Below are positions 8,306-17,235 of a DNA stretch of 47,615 nucleotides, piece after piece (position 1 is the stretch's first letter; every line of letters begins with the position of its first letter). The notes under the pieces were generated by a model. The model saw only the letters and a program-made list of their open reading frames with translations. It did no database searches and was not told the DNA's origin. A program made the position numbers and the translations under genes. The DNA is from Pseudomonadota bacterium (GTDB lineage Bacteria; Myxococcota_A; Polyangia; Polyangiales; Polyangiaceae), in assembly GCA_023432025.1 (NCBI GenBank), contig JAEYVE010000010.1, positions 1-47,615 of the forward strand. The letters run 5' to 3'.

Positions 8306-10929
8306 AGCTCGACAATGTGCGCGCCCTGCGCGGTCCGAACCGCTGGCACACCCGGCCGGTCTTGGAGATCGATTTGGAGATCGAGGTGCAAGATGAAGCA
8401 GCTGCGTTAGCGCAGATGCCCCTCTTGCTCGTGTCCTTCCCCTCTCTCTCGCCTCGCCTACCCGAAAGCCCAGAAGGCTGCTTCGAAATCGCGCTGCGCG
8501 GCCTGCTCGAGGGAGCCGAAGCCACGTGCGGTTTCTCCCGCACGGCTCCGACCGCGCGCCCTTGTCACCGCAAGGTCATCGTCGCCTACGGCGAGGAAGT
8601 GGTCGGACGAGCGGCGGTCGAGCTGGCTCTCGCGCTGCTTCGGCAACTGAGCCTCGGGCGAGCCGTGGATGTTTCTCCGCAGCTCGAAACGCTCCGTCTG
8701 CTCGACGAAGAGCACCGCCTCGGTCCCAGCACCGCCTCCATCGTGCGCGCCGCGCGCGCGCGCGGCATTCCCACCACCCGCCTGAACGACGGGAGTTTGG
8801 TCCGCTTGGGACAAGGCGCTCGTCAGCGGCGCATCCTGGCCGCGGAAATCGACGAAACCAGCTCGGTCGCCGAGAACATCGCCCAAGACAAAGAGCTCAC
8901 CAAAGCGCTTCTCTCCGCCGTAGGCGTGCCCGTACCCCGAGGTCGCCCGGCGTTGGACGCAGAGGACGCTTGGCGCGCAGCGCAGGAAATTGGCGGCCCG
9001 GTCGTGGTCAAGCCACAGCACGGCAACCAAGGCCGCGGCGTCGCGGTCAATTTGACCGGACGAAGCGCCGTCGAGGCAGCTTTCGCAGCGGCTCGCAAGG
9101 AGGGCTCGTCCATTCTGGTCGAGTCTCACTGCCCCGGCTTCGATCATCGTTTGCTCGTCGTCGGAAACCGGGTCGTCGCTGCCGCGCGGCGTGACCCTCC
9201 CCACGTGTGCGGCGACGGCGTGCGCACGGTGCGCGAGCTCGTCACGGAGGCCAACCGCGACCCACGTCGCGGAGAAGACCACGCGACCGCCTTGTCCAAG
9301 CTGCGTCTGGACGACATCGCGAGCGCCGTGCTCGCTGAACAAGGACTTCACGCCGAGTCCGTGCCGGAAAACGGGGCCAAGGTGCTCCTCCGGCGCAACG
9401 GCAACCTGAGCACGGGCGGCGCCGCGACCGACGTGACGGACCGCGTCCACCCCGAGGTGGCCGCGCGCGCCGTCGACGCCGCGCGCGTGGTCGGGTTGCA
9501 CATTGCCGGCGTGGACGTCGTGTGCACGGACATCGGCGCGCCGCTCGAAACGCAGCACGGCGCCGTCGTCGAGGTGAACGCCGCGCCGGGACTACGCATG
9601 CACCTCGAGCCCACGGTGGGCAGCCCGCGTCCGGTCGGCCAGAGCATCGTCGACCTGATGTTCCAGGAGCGCGACACCGGGCGCATCCCGGTCGTCGCCG
9701 TCACCGGAACGAACGGAAAAACCACCACGACGCAGCTCCTCGGTCACCTCTTCGCGACGCAAGGTTCGTGCGTCGGCATGACGACGACCGAAGGCATCTA
9801 CGTCGCGGGCCAGCGCATCGATACGGGCGACTGCAGCGGGCCTCGGAGCGCGCGCGCCGTGCTCGGGCACCCGCTCGTCGAGGCGGCGGTGCTGGAGACG
9901 GCGCGCGGCGGCATCTTGCGGGAGGGGCTCGGCTTCGACGCGTGTGACGTCGCGGTGGTGACGAACCTCGGCGAGGGGGACCATCTCGGCTTGAACGGCA
10001 TCACGACGGTGCGCGAGCTCGCCACCGTCAAGCGCGTCATCGTCGAAAACGTCTTACCCACGGGCTACGCGGTGCTGAACGCGGCCGATCCTCTGACGGT
10101 CGCCATGGCCCCCCACTGTCCGGGCAAGGTCATCTACTTCGCGCGGGACGCCGAAGTCGCCCTCACGGCCGCTCGCCGAAGAAGCTCGGACCGCGCGGTG
10201 GCGGTCAAAGACACCTGGATCGTCTTGATGAACGCGGAGCAGGAGGAGCGCCTGCTGCCGCTCTCCGAGGTGCCTCTCACCTGGGGGGGACGAATCGGCT
10301 TTCAGGTGGAGAATGTGCTCGCCGCGACCGGCGCCGCCTGGGGCGCGGGACTGCCTTTGGACGTGATTCGGCGCGGGCTGCAGAGCTTCGTCGCCGAACC
10401 CGAGGTCGTGCCAGCGCGCTTCAACCTGCTCCACCTTGCCGGGGCCCGCATCGTCGTGGACTACGCCCACAACGTCGACGCGTGCCGCGCCGTCATCGAA
10501 GCGATCGACGGAATGCCCTCCAAGCTCCGCACGGTGGTGTTTTCTGCGGCCGGGGATCGAAGGGACTCCGACATCGAGCGCCAGGCCAAGCTGCTCGGGG
10601 ACGCGTTCGACACCGTCATCCTCTACGAGGACGCTTGCAACCGCGGACGAGCCGAAGGCGAGGTCGCTCGTGTGCTACGGCGCGGCGTCGAGCAAGGCCA
10701 CCGCGTGTCGGTCGTGAGAGAAATTCACGGCGAGCTCGCCGCAATCGAGCTTGCCCTGCGCGCGCTCGCTACGGGTGACGTCCTGCTCATCCAGGCGGAT
10801 CAGGTCGACCTCGCGCTCTCGTTCATCCAGAGCTACGTGGCGGCTCACGCCCCGCCAGGTCTCCCCGTTCAACCAACGTACAGCCGTGGCTCGCAGCCTT
10901 TCTTGTCGGTCGAGCCTCTGAGGGTTTGA
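8302..10929 (+). CDS. cphA: Cyanophycin synthetase, copy 2 (canonical ligase motifs, no N-domain HxxEH)
   Basis: 875 residues starting MKLDNVRALRGPNRW. It overlaps the previous stop as ATGA. The G domain has AQDKELTK, VVVKPQHGNQGRG and intact NLSTGG (368-373). The M domain has P-loop GTNGKTTTT (469-477), ETARGGILREGLGFD (532-546), GEGDHLG, the VKR segment, DYAHN (720-724) and GDRRD. These are the conserved features of working CphA, which adds Asp to the backbone and Arg to the Asp side chain at the cost of ATP. The N domain (1-150) is shorter than in copy 1: where copy 1 has the HxxEH helix, this one reads GCFEIALRGLLEGAEA (about 59-74), with no metal motif. It should synthesise polymer but not cut primers; that is inference. 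No cyanophycinase gene is in the window. Confidence 0.93.
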   Translation: MKLDNVRALRGPNRWHTRPVLEIDLEIEVQDEAAALAQMPLLLVSFPSLSPRLPESPEGCFEIALRGLLEGAEATCGFSRTAPTARPCHRKVIVAYGEEVVGRAAVELALALLRQLSLGRAVDVSPQLETLRLLDEEHRLGPSTASIVRAARARGIPTTRLNDGSLVRLGQGARQRRILAAEIDETSSVAENIAQDKELTKALLSAVGVPVPRGRPALDAEDAWRAAQEIGGPVVVKPQHGNQGRGVAVNLTGRSAVEAAFAAARKEGSSILVESHCPGFDHRLLVVGNRVVAAARRDPPHVCGDGVRTVRELVTEANRDPRRGEDHATALSKLRLDDIASAVLAEQGLHAESVPENGAKVLLRRNGNLSTGGAATDVTDRVHPEVAARAVDAARVVGLHIAGVDVVCTDIGAPLETQHGAVVEVNAAPGLRMHLEPTVGSPRPVGQSIVDLMFQERDTGRIPVVAVTGTNGKTTTTQLLGHLFATQGSCVGMTTTEGIYVAGQRIDTGDCSGPRSARAVLGHPLVEAAVLETARGGILREGLGFDACDVAVVTNLGEGDHLGLNGITTVRELATVKRVIVENVLPTGYAVLNAADPLTVAMAPHCPGKVIYFARDAEVALTAARRRSSDRAVAVKDTWIVLMNAEQEERLLPLSEVPLTWGGRIGFQVENVLAATGAAWGAGLPLDVIRRGLQSFVAEPEVVPARFNLLHLAGARIVVDYAHNVDACRAVIEAIDGMPSKLRTVVFSAAGDRRDSDIERQAKLLGDAFDTVILYEDACNRGRAEGEVARVLRRGVEQGHRVSVVREIHGELAAIELALRALATGDVLLIQADQVDLALSFIQSYVAAHAPPGLPVQPTYSRGSQPFLSVEPLRV

Positions 10930-13196
10930 TGCCTCCGCCGGGCTCCACCCCGACGCCGAGCTCCTCGCTTCGGCAGCTCGCCGCCGCGAGCGAGCTCTTG
11001 AGCTCACCCGGCGAGGAAGTGCTGGCCATCGCCCGCATCGATCTGGACGAGGCGCTTCACTACCGGGAGCGCATCGTCGTGCTCACGACGCAGCGCATCG
11101 TCGCCTTCGAACGCGAACGCCCGACTCCCCTCGTCGAAGTCCCCCTCGAGATCGTGTCGTCCGTAGACGCCAATGATCGCGGCGGCGCTGGCGCGCTGGT
11201 CGTGCACGGCGAGCACACACGCCTGGCTGCGTTCCACTACACGGTAGCGCGCGCGGCGGACGTAAAAGCGCTCGTGGATCGGTTTTCCGCGCTGCGGGCG
11301 GGGCTCGACCTGAGCCCCCTCGACGACGCTGCCGTTTCCGAGGCGATCGAGCCGGAGCGTCCTGCGGACCTCGGAGCGTTGTTTCGCCTCCTGCGTCTCG
11401 CGCGTCACCGCTGGGGCGCCGTCACCGTGGGGGCTCTGCTCACGCTGGCGACCACGGCCGCCGGTTTGATCCCCCCCTATTTGACGTGGCCGCTCGTCGA
11501 CAAGGTATTTCAGCCTTACCAAGCGAGAATCGACGCGCTGCTCGGCGGCCAGCCCGCAACACCAGCGCACCAAAGCGCGCTGGACGCGCTGCGCTTGGAG
11601 TACGCCCCGACATTCTCGGTGGTGCCGCTCTACCTCCTGGGCATGGCGGGCGCGGCGCTCCTGGCGTGGGTGCTCGCCTGGGCACAAGGGTGGGTGCTTG
11701 CCTCGGTCAGCGAGCGCATGAGCGCCGATCTCCGTAACACCACCTACGCACACCTGCAGCGCCTCTCGCTGGACTTCTTCACATCCCGTCGCACGGGAGA
11801 TCTCGTCGCCCGTATTTCCAGCGACACCGAGCGTCTCTGCAACTTCGTCTCCGACACGCTCGCGGACTTCGTGACCGACGTGCTCATGATCGTCGGCACC
11901 ACGGTCATTCTCTTCTGGATGAGCCCGCTGCTCGGGTTTGCGGCGCTGTGTACCTTCCCGCTGGTGGCGTTTCTGACCTATCGCCTGCGCGCGAAGCTGA
12001 GCACGAACTTCCTTCACGGCGGCCGCGCCTGGAGCGAAATGACCTCGATACTGGCCGATACGGTGCCGGGGATCCGCGTCGTCAAGGCGTTCGCCCAAGA
12101 AGGACGCGAGTCGCGGCGATTCGCCGCGGCGAACGCGCGCATCGTCGCCGCCAACGACCGCACCAACCGCGTGTGGACGTTCTTTTGGCCCCTCGTGGCG
12201 CTGCTCAACCAACTCGGATTGCTCGTCGTTTGGGCCGTGGGCGCCTACTTGATTCTGCATCAAAGACTCACGGTGGGAATGCTGACGGCGTCGCTCGCCT
12301 ACATCGGGCGCTTCTACGTGCGCCTCGAGTCGATGAGCCGCATGGTCGGGCTCACGCAGCGGGCGGCGGCCAGCGCGCAACGTTTGTTCGAGATCCTGGA
12401 CCGAACCCCCGGCGTCCCCGAACCGGCGCACCCCATCGATCCGGGCCGTCTGCGCGGAGCCATCGAATTTCGGGACGTCGGCTTTCGTTTTGGCAATCGC
12501 CGCGTGCTCGAACGAGTGAACCTGTCGGTTCAACCCGGCGAAATGATCGGTGTCGTCGGCGAAACCGGCGCCGGAAAATCGACGCTCGTGAACCTCTTGT
12601 GCCGCTTTTACGATCCGACCGAGGGGGCCATCCTGGTGGACGGCGTCGACGTGCGCTCGTTCTCTCTGGACAGCTACCGCAAGAACGTCGGAATCGTCCT
12701 GCAAGATCCGTTTCTTTTCTACGGCACCTTGGCGGACAACATCGCCTACGGCCGCCCCGACGCCACGCGCCTCGACGTCATTCAGGCCGCACGCGCGGCC
12801 CGCGCCCACGAGTTCATCTTGAAGCTCCCCGAGGCCTACGACTCCGTGGTCGGGGAACGAGGACAAACGCTCTCGGGTGGAGAGCGCCAGCGGGTTTCCA
12901 TTGCCCGGGCGCTGCTCATCGACCCTCGCATTCTGGTCTTGGACGAGGCCACCTCCGCGGTAGATCCCGACACCGAGCAGAAAATTCAGGAAGCCCTGGA
13001 CGAGCTCGTGCGGGGTCGCACCACCATCGCCATCGCGCACCGTCTGAGCACGCTCAGACGCGCCAATCGCATCGTCGTAGTCGAGCAAGGCCGCATCGTC
13101 GAAATCGGCACTCACGACGAGCTGCTCGAGCGCGGGGGCGCCTACGCCAGGTTACACCACGCCCAGGCGCGCGCCGTCAGGAGCCTGGACTCGTGA
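10929..13196 (+). CDS. ABC half-transporter (exporter fold) with N-terminal PH-like domain, cyanophycin-locus type
   Basis: 755 residues; the ATG shares a base with the cphA stop (TGATG). Residues about 25-122 look like a bacterial PH-like domain (VLTTQRIVAFERE, short beta strands, then a helix VKALVDRF). The six-helix ABC exporter membrane domain runs about 160-460. The ATPase has Walker A GETGAGKST (544-552), Q-loop Gln592, signature LSGGERQ (648-654), Walker B ILVLDE (668-673) and switch His704, so it should be an active homodimer. By fold it resembles MsbA/lipid and peptide exporters, but the cargo is unknown. The coupling to CphA suggests a role in cyanophycin metabolism (transport of polymer, dipeptide or a lipid needed for granules); this is inference. 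The next gene overlaps it as GTGA. Confidence 0.93.
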   Translation: MPPPGSTPTPSSSLRQLAAASELLSSPGEEVLAIARIDLDEALHYRERIVVLTTQRIVAFERERPTPLVEVPLEIVSSVDANDRGGAGALVVHGEHTRLAAFHYTVARAADVKALVDRFSALRAGLDLSPLDDAAVSEAIEPERPADLGALFRLLRLARHRWGAVTVGALLTLATTAAGLIPPYLTWPLVDKVFQPYQARIDALLGGQPATPAHQSALDALRLEYAPTFSVVPLYLLGMAGAALLAWVLAWAQGWVLASVSERMSADLRNTTYAHLQRLSLDFFTSRRTGDLVARISSDTERLCNFVSDTLADFVTDVLMIVGTTVILFWMSPLLGFAALCTFPLVAFLTYRLRAKLSTNFLHGGRAWSEMTSILADTVPGIRVVKAFAQEGRESRRFAAANARIVAANDRTNRVWTFFWPLVALLNQLGLLVVWAVGAYLILHQRLTVGMLTASLAYIGRFYVRLESMSRMVGLTQRAAASAQRLFEILDRTPGVPEPAHPIDPGRLRGAIEFRDVGFRFGNRRVLERVNLSVQPGEMIGVVGETGAGKSTLVNLLCRFYDPTEGAILVDGVDVRSFSLDSYRKNVGIVLQDPFLFYGTLADNIAYGRPDATRLDVIQAARAARAHEFILKLPEAYDSVVGERGQTLSGGERQRVSIARALLIDPRILVLDEATSAVDPDTEQKIQEALDELVRGRTTIAIAHRLSTLRRANRIVVVEQGRIVEIGTHDELLERGGAYARLHHAQARAVRSLDS

Positions 13197-13651
13197 TTGC
13201 GCTCGCCTTGGACAGCCACGCGCGCTTGGTCGCGCGCCTCCCGACCGGAGTCACGCACGTGGGCGTAGTGCCCGTGCGCGCATTCCCTCTGAGCGCGCCG
13301 AACGAGTTCATCGGCCTCGTGGACACGCACGGGCACGAAATCGCCTGCATCACGACGCTGGACGAGCTGGACGACTCCTCTCGAAAGCTCCTCTTGGCCG
13401 AGCTCGAGCGGCACGAGTTCATGCCCACCATTCACGAGGTGCTCGAGGCGACCCGAGGCGCGCCGCCGACAACGTTCCGGGTCCGCACGGATCGTGGCGA
13501 AATCACCTTCATCGTGCTGCACGAAGACCACATCCGCACGCTCGAGGGAGGCGCGCTGCTCATCACGGACTCCCTCGGCATCCGCTACAAAATCCCCGAC
13601 TCTCACGCGCTGTCTCGCCGAAGCCGGAAGCTGCTCGGCTTGTACGTTTGA
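13193..13651 (+). CDS. DUF1854 family protein, linked to the cyanophycin ABC transporter
   Basis: 152 residues from a GTG overlapping the ABC stop (GTGA). No signal peptide or membrane helix. The sequence matches my memory of DUF1854: a segment like EFIGLVDTHGHEIACI, then LLLAELERHEFMPTI, then FRVRTDRGE and a TDSLGIRYKIPD end. No catalytic motif is evident, and the biochemical role is unknown. DUF1854 genes occur beside this kind of ABC transporter in cyanophycin loci of other bacteria (from memory). Stop/start overlap with the transporter argues for a stoichiometric partner, possibly a cytosolic subunit or regulator of the ATPase. Confidence 0.85.
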   Translation: MIALALDSHARLVARLPTGVTHVGVVPVRAFPLSAPNEFIGLVDTHGHEIACITTLDELDDSSRKLLLAELERHEFMPTIHEVLEATRGAPPTTFRVRTDRGEITFIVLHEDHIRTLEGGALLITDSLGIRYKIPDSHALSRRSRKLLGLYV

Positions 13652-13654
13652 GGT

Positions 13655-13683
13655 CCGCGCGGGGCGATGCGACCCCCGCGCGG
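13655..13683. terminator. GC-rich hairpin between convergent genes
   Basis: A perfect 10-bp stem (CCGCGCGGGG 13655-13664 with 13674-13683) and 9-nt loop sit in the 34-bp gap between two gene ends. There is no U-tract, so it would be a non-canonical bidirectional terminator. Confidence 0.45.
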
Positions 13684-13685
13684 GC

Positions 13686-15008
13686 TCAGGTGCCAGCGAA
13701 CATTCGCTCGTAGTGCGTCAGCGCCGCGCGAATGTTCAAGCGTCCCCAAAAGGTGCTCACGCCCAGCCACATCGCGAGGCCGTTCAGGTCGTCGAACAAG
13801 GCAGGCACGTGGAGCGGCGGCCGGACCACACCCTCGTGCGCGCGCGCGGCCAGCACCGGAATGTCCTCCAACGCCACCTTGCCCACGAACAGCCAGCGGA
13901 TCAGCTCGGGGCGCCCCACGGCGATCGCCGCCTGCAAGAACGCGTAGTTCGAGACGAGCCCCTTCATGTAGACGATGTCTTTCGTGAACGGCGCGCCGCC
14001 CTCCGTGACGCCGCCGCGGAAGATGCGCTGCGTGTTCCAGAAGCAGACCTCCTCGTCGTAACCCTCGGTACGAAACCACTCGAACACCTCGACGAAGCTC
14101 GCTCCTTCCTCGGCCTTCTCGATGGCGAGCACGCGATCGTTCAAGCGCCGCGCTCGGCTCGGGTAGCTGACGAGCGTCAGGATCTCGAGCAGCGCAGCGA
14201 GGCCTTCTTGTGTGGCAGCCGTACGCGGCGGCCCCTTGGCGAGCCAGCGCGCCACCGGCTGTCGCTGGCCGTTCAGGCTCGTACCCACGTGGGCCCACCC
14301 CTCATGCACCTCCAAGATGCGGAGGTCTCGCGAGCTGAACCACACGCCGTTGCGGAGCTTGATGTAGTCGCTGCCGGCGGCCGCGTCCGCCATGATGCCG
14401 TCGTCGAGGATGACGCGCACCACGTTGTCACCGAAGGCCGAGGACAGACGCTCGTTCAAGAGCTCCACCGCGCTCACGGCGGGGATGTCTCGCGGCTGCT
14501 CCGGCCCCAAGAGTGAGTCGTCCAGGCCCGTGAGCACCTGGTACAGGTCGTGAGCCACGTCCCGCACCTGAACCACGCCGTCGGCGAAAGTGTCGTGCGC
14601 CGATCCGTACAGCTCCCGGCTGAGCTCGTAGAAGCGCCTCGTGCCGCGCGCCTCGAGCAGCTCCACCACGCGCGCGTATTCGGCGCTGCTCTGGGCCAAA
14701 ATGCGGCCGATCGCGTCACTTTCACCGAGCTCACGCGTGACGTCGCGCTCGAGCTCTCGGAGCTCGCTCTTCTTCCTCTCGAGATCGTAGCCGACGGGGA
14801 TGCGCTGGTAGAACTCGGCGTCCACGCGCGGCGGCTCGCGCCACCCGGAATCACGAAACGCTTCGAAGACGCGAGGGGGCCACTTGATGTGGTCCAGCAC
14901 ACGAATCGGCCGCTGCGCGTCGACCAGACGCTGCGCGAGTGCCGCGAGGCGCTCCTTGTACGAACGCCAGGGCTCGGAGCCGGAAGTCGTCATTGTCCGA
15001 TTCTGCAT
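13686..15008 (-). CDS. DUF1704 / QEGLA-motif zinc peptidase (MATCAP-like)
   Basis: 440 residues from the ATG at 15008, chosen because GGAG lies 7 nt upstream; a longer GTG form starts at 15041. Its HEGWAH (about residues 235-240) is the HExxxH zinc signature of the DUF1704/MATCAP family, which includes eukaryotic tubulin tyrosine carboxypeptidases. TQEGLA (266-271) is the motif that names the bacterial group ('flavohemoglobin expression-modulating QEGLA motif protein'). Bacterial substrates are not established. Relatives often sit beside ATP-grasp ligases (from memory), and here the gene converges on a locus with two of them. It could process a peptide product, but it is on the other strand and not co-transcribed. 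Confidence 0.88.
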   Translation of the reverse strand: MQNRTMTTSGSEPWRSYKERLAALAQRLVDAQRPIRVLDHIKWPPRVFEAFRDSGWREPPRVDAEFYQRIPVGYDLERKKSELRELERDVTRELGESDAIGRILAQSSAEYARVVELLEARGTRRFYELSRELYGSAHDTFADGVVQVRDVAHDLYQVLTGLDDSLLGPEQPRDIPAVSAVELLNERLSSAFGDNVVRVILDDGIMADAAAGSDYIKLRNGVWFSSRDLRILEVHEGWAHVGTSLNGQRQPVARWLAKGPPRTAATQEGLAALLEILTLVSYPSRARRLNDRVLAIEKAEEGASFVEVFEWFRTEGYDEEVCFWNTQRIFRGGVTEGGAPFTKDIVYMKGLVSNYAFLQAAIAVGRPELIRWLFVGKVALEDIPVLAARAHEGVVRPPLHVPALFDDLNGLAMWLGVSTFWGRLNIRAALTHYERMFAGT

Positions 15009-15067
15009 CGACGGACTCCGCCGGTGGAGGAGTTTCTCCACTCACGAAGCGGGCCCTGCTCGCGGAC

Positions 15068-15919
15068 TCAGCGCTTCCGGGCCACGAGCGAACGGAAAGG
15101 GACCCGAACGTCGTCTTCGACCAGCTCGAAGCCGTGCTCGAACAGCCAGGCCCCACGGTCTCGCACCGACTGCCAGTCGGCCAAGAATGGCTCGTAAACC
15201 AGCTTGGCCAACAGGTGAAAGTACAGAGCACGGACGCCGTGATCTCGCACGAGCCGCCACAGGTTCTTGGGGCGAATGTGCGCCTCCGACGGCTCCGTGA
15301 TGCACAAGAGGCCCGAAGGACGCAGGATGCGATGGAGCTCGTGCAGCGCCGAGCTCGCTACCTGACGCGGCAACTCGTGAAACACGAAGAACGCGCCCGC
15401 GCCGTCGAAGCACTCGTCCGGAAACTGCGTGTCCTCGATGAGACCTTGCAGCGCGTGCACCTCGGGCGCACGACGCCGCGCGCAACGGAGCATGTACGGC
15501 GAGGGGTCGAGCGCCCACACTTCGCGGACCCCCGCGTCGAGCATCGCGTGCGCCAAACGCCCGCTGCCACAGCCCACGTCCAGCGTGCGCTCGGCCCCTC
15601 GCAAGCGCTCGGCAATATTGCGGCGCGCCGCGCTGGTTCGGCCGAGCATGGAAAGCTCGAAACCCCGATCGTACCCCTCGACCAAACCGAGTGAATAGTA
15701 GCCGTTGGGAAGCCCGTGAAACGGCTCGCGCACGTAGTCCGGGAGCGAACGATTCAAGACGAGCTGGCCAGGAACCTCCGCCAACTCACGGCGCACGGGG
15801 GCCGTCATGAACCACCCGGCCAAGCGCAGCAGGTTCTGCTGCTGGTCGGGCCACGTCGCCGGCAGGGCTTGATCGGTCCAAGGCACCGGAAGGGCAGCGA
15901 GCTCTGCGGAGGTCGACAC
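15068..15919 (-). CDS. Class I SAM-dependent methyltransferase
   Basis: 283 residues from a GTG with GGAG 4 nt upstream. SAM-binding motif I is LDVGCGSGRLA, followed by an acidic WALDPSPYML segment and the late FFVFHELPR and LRPSGLLCI motifs of the Methyltransf_11 fold. The ~80-residue N-terminal extension before the fold is of unknown role. It lies last in a minus-strand row after an acyltransferase (60 bp gap), so it may modify the same lipid or glycan. The substrate cannot be told from sequence. Confidence 0.85.
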   Translation of the reverse strand: MSTSAELAALPVPWTDQALPATWPDQQQNLLRLAGWFMTAPVRRELAEVPGQLVLNRSLPDYVREPFHGLPNGYYSLGLVEGYDRGFELSMLGRTSAARRNIAERLRGAERTLDVGCGSGRLAHAMLDAGVREVWALDPSPYMLRCARRRAPEVHALQGLIEDTQFPDECFDGAGAFFVFHELPRQVASSALHELHRILRPSGLLCITEPSEAHIRPKNLWRLVRDHGVRALYFHLLAKLVYEPFLADWQSVRDRGAWLFEHGFELVEDDVRVPFRSLVARKR

Positions 15920-15979
15920 GTGCTCCGCGACGCTAGCAAATTGTCCCTTCGGGTCACGCCCAAGGCCGCTCCGTCGCCG

Positions 15980-17086
15980 TCAGCGTGAAAATCTCGCCTT
16001 GTGGCGCAGGAACCAGGCCTCGAACGTACGATGGCTAACTGCCGCCACCACCCAAGCGATCCCCAGCGTGATGGCAAAGGAGACGAGCGCGCTGTCCCAC
16101 GCGAGCGCGGCCAGCGCCCGGCGCACGATGTTGGCGCACAACATGTGCAGCAAGTACACGCCGTAGCTGACGGCTCCCAGGTGACGCAAGAGCGCCCCGT
16201 CGAGCCAGGCGGCGAGACCATGGTCCGCGCGGATCACGCAGGTGAGCACCAAAAGGGCAAAGCTCACTTGCACGAGGCTCATCGGCACCTTCTCGGCGAG
16301 CGCAAGCGCCGTGAGGGCGAGCGCCGCTGGAGCGGACCAGGCTCGCGCGAACGCCCGGTGCAGAACCCGGAAGAGCTCGGGAGTGCTCAACGCGTGCGCC
16401 AAGAGCACCCCGAGGAAAATGGGCGCCGCCATCCGCGACACCAAGAAGTTGAACATGCCGCCGGCCGCGAACAACCCGGGCCAGTATTGGAGGACCTCGC
16501 GCTGTGCGACGGTGAGCGTGAGCAGCGCGAGCAGCAGGCCCACGGCCACCACCTTGCGCACGCGCTTTTCCACGACCGGCCACACCAAGTAAAACTGCTC
16601 CTCGGCAGCCAGCGACCACGCGAAAAAGAAGATGGTGCCGTCGCTGTCGTGGACGAAGTAGTTGCTCGTGTAGGTCAGAAAGTACGGCAGGTTTCCGAAG
16701 AACTCCGAACCTTGCTCACTGGTTCCCTCCACCACGAGCACGATGACCGTGTAGGCCAAGAGCACCGCGTAGTAGAGCGGGAATATCCTGAGCGCGCGCC
16801 GCGCGTAAAAGGCGCGCAGAGAAATGTCACCATTTCGCTCCTTTTCGCGAAAGAGGAGCGTCGTGATGAGAAACCCGCTGATGCAGAAGAACAGCGACAC
16901 GCCGTACGCGCCGCCATGGAGCGGACTGTCCGGCGGAAAAGCGCGCGCGCCCGTGTGGTGCCACACGACCGCCACGATGCTGAGCGCACGCAGTCCATCC
17001 AGCGACGAGAAGTACGTGCGCCCCTTGAACGCAGAGAACGCCGCCTGCTCGCCACTCGTCGTCAGGGCCTCGTCACGAAACGCCAC
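15980..17086 (-). CDS. Acyltransferase-3 family membrane protein (OafA/YrhL-like)
   Basis: 368 residues from a GTG. The hallmarks of acyltransferase 3 are present: YFSSLDGLRALSIVAVVWHH near the N-terminus with the conserved His, then SLFFCISGFLIT, then the YARRALRIFPLYY Arg segment. About ten hydrophobic helices follow. These enzymes transfer acyl groups (often acetyl) across or at the membrane onto sugars of O-antigen, peptidoglycan or exopolysaccharide. Its position 149 bp after a membrane glycosyltransferase gene, same strand, fits modification of that cluster's glycan; this is inference. Confidence 0.92.
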   Translation of the reverse strand: MAFRDEALTTSGEQAAFSAFKGRTYFSSLDGLRALSIVAVVWHHTGARAFPPDSPLHGGAYGVSLFFCISGFLITTLLFREKERNGDISLRAFYARRALRIFPLYYAVLLAYTVIVLVVEGTSEQGSEFFGNLPYFLTYTSNYFVHDSDGTIFFFAWSLAAEEQFYLVWPVVEKRVRKVVAVGLLLALLTLTVAQREVLQYWPGLFAAGGMFNFLVSRMAAPIFLGVLLAHALSTPELFRVLHRAFARAWSAPAALALTALALAEKVPMSLVQVSFALLVLTCVIRADHGLAAWLDGALLRHLGAVSYGVYLLHMLCANIVRRALAALAWDSALVSFAITLGIAWVVAAVSHRTFEAWFLRHKARFSR

Positions 17087-17235
17087 GAGCGTGTGAGACG
17101 GCCGCCGCCGGGAGCAGGCTCCCCCTTCGTCTCAACTAGGATCGGCTGACTGGACCGGAACGTCCCGTCCTTCCCGACGAAAGAGCGGGGTTTCCTCGAC
17201 CCCGTGCCGAAAGTGCCGTCGTCGAGTCCGCTCTC

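Noticed and set aside
5603..10929. The two cphA genes as an assembly duplication
   Set aside because: They differ throughout in sequence and in key motifs, so they are old paralogues, not a duplicated contig.
11004..13115. A 703-codon open frame on the minus strand
   Set aside because: Antisense to the ABC transporter; composition is Arg/Gly/Val-rich with no domain.
17110..17123. GGGAGC/GCTCCC inverted repeat after the acyltransferase start
   Set aside because: The arms leave a loop of only two bases and no U-tract; not supported as a terminator.
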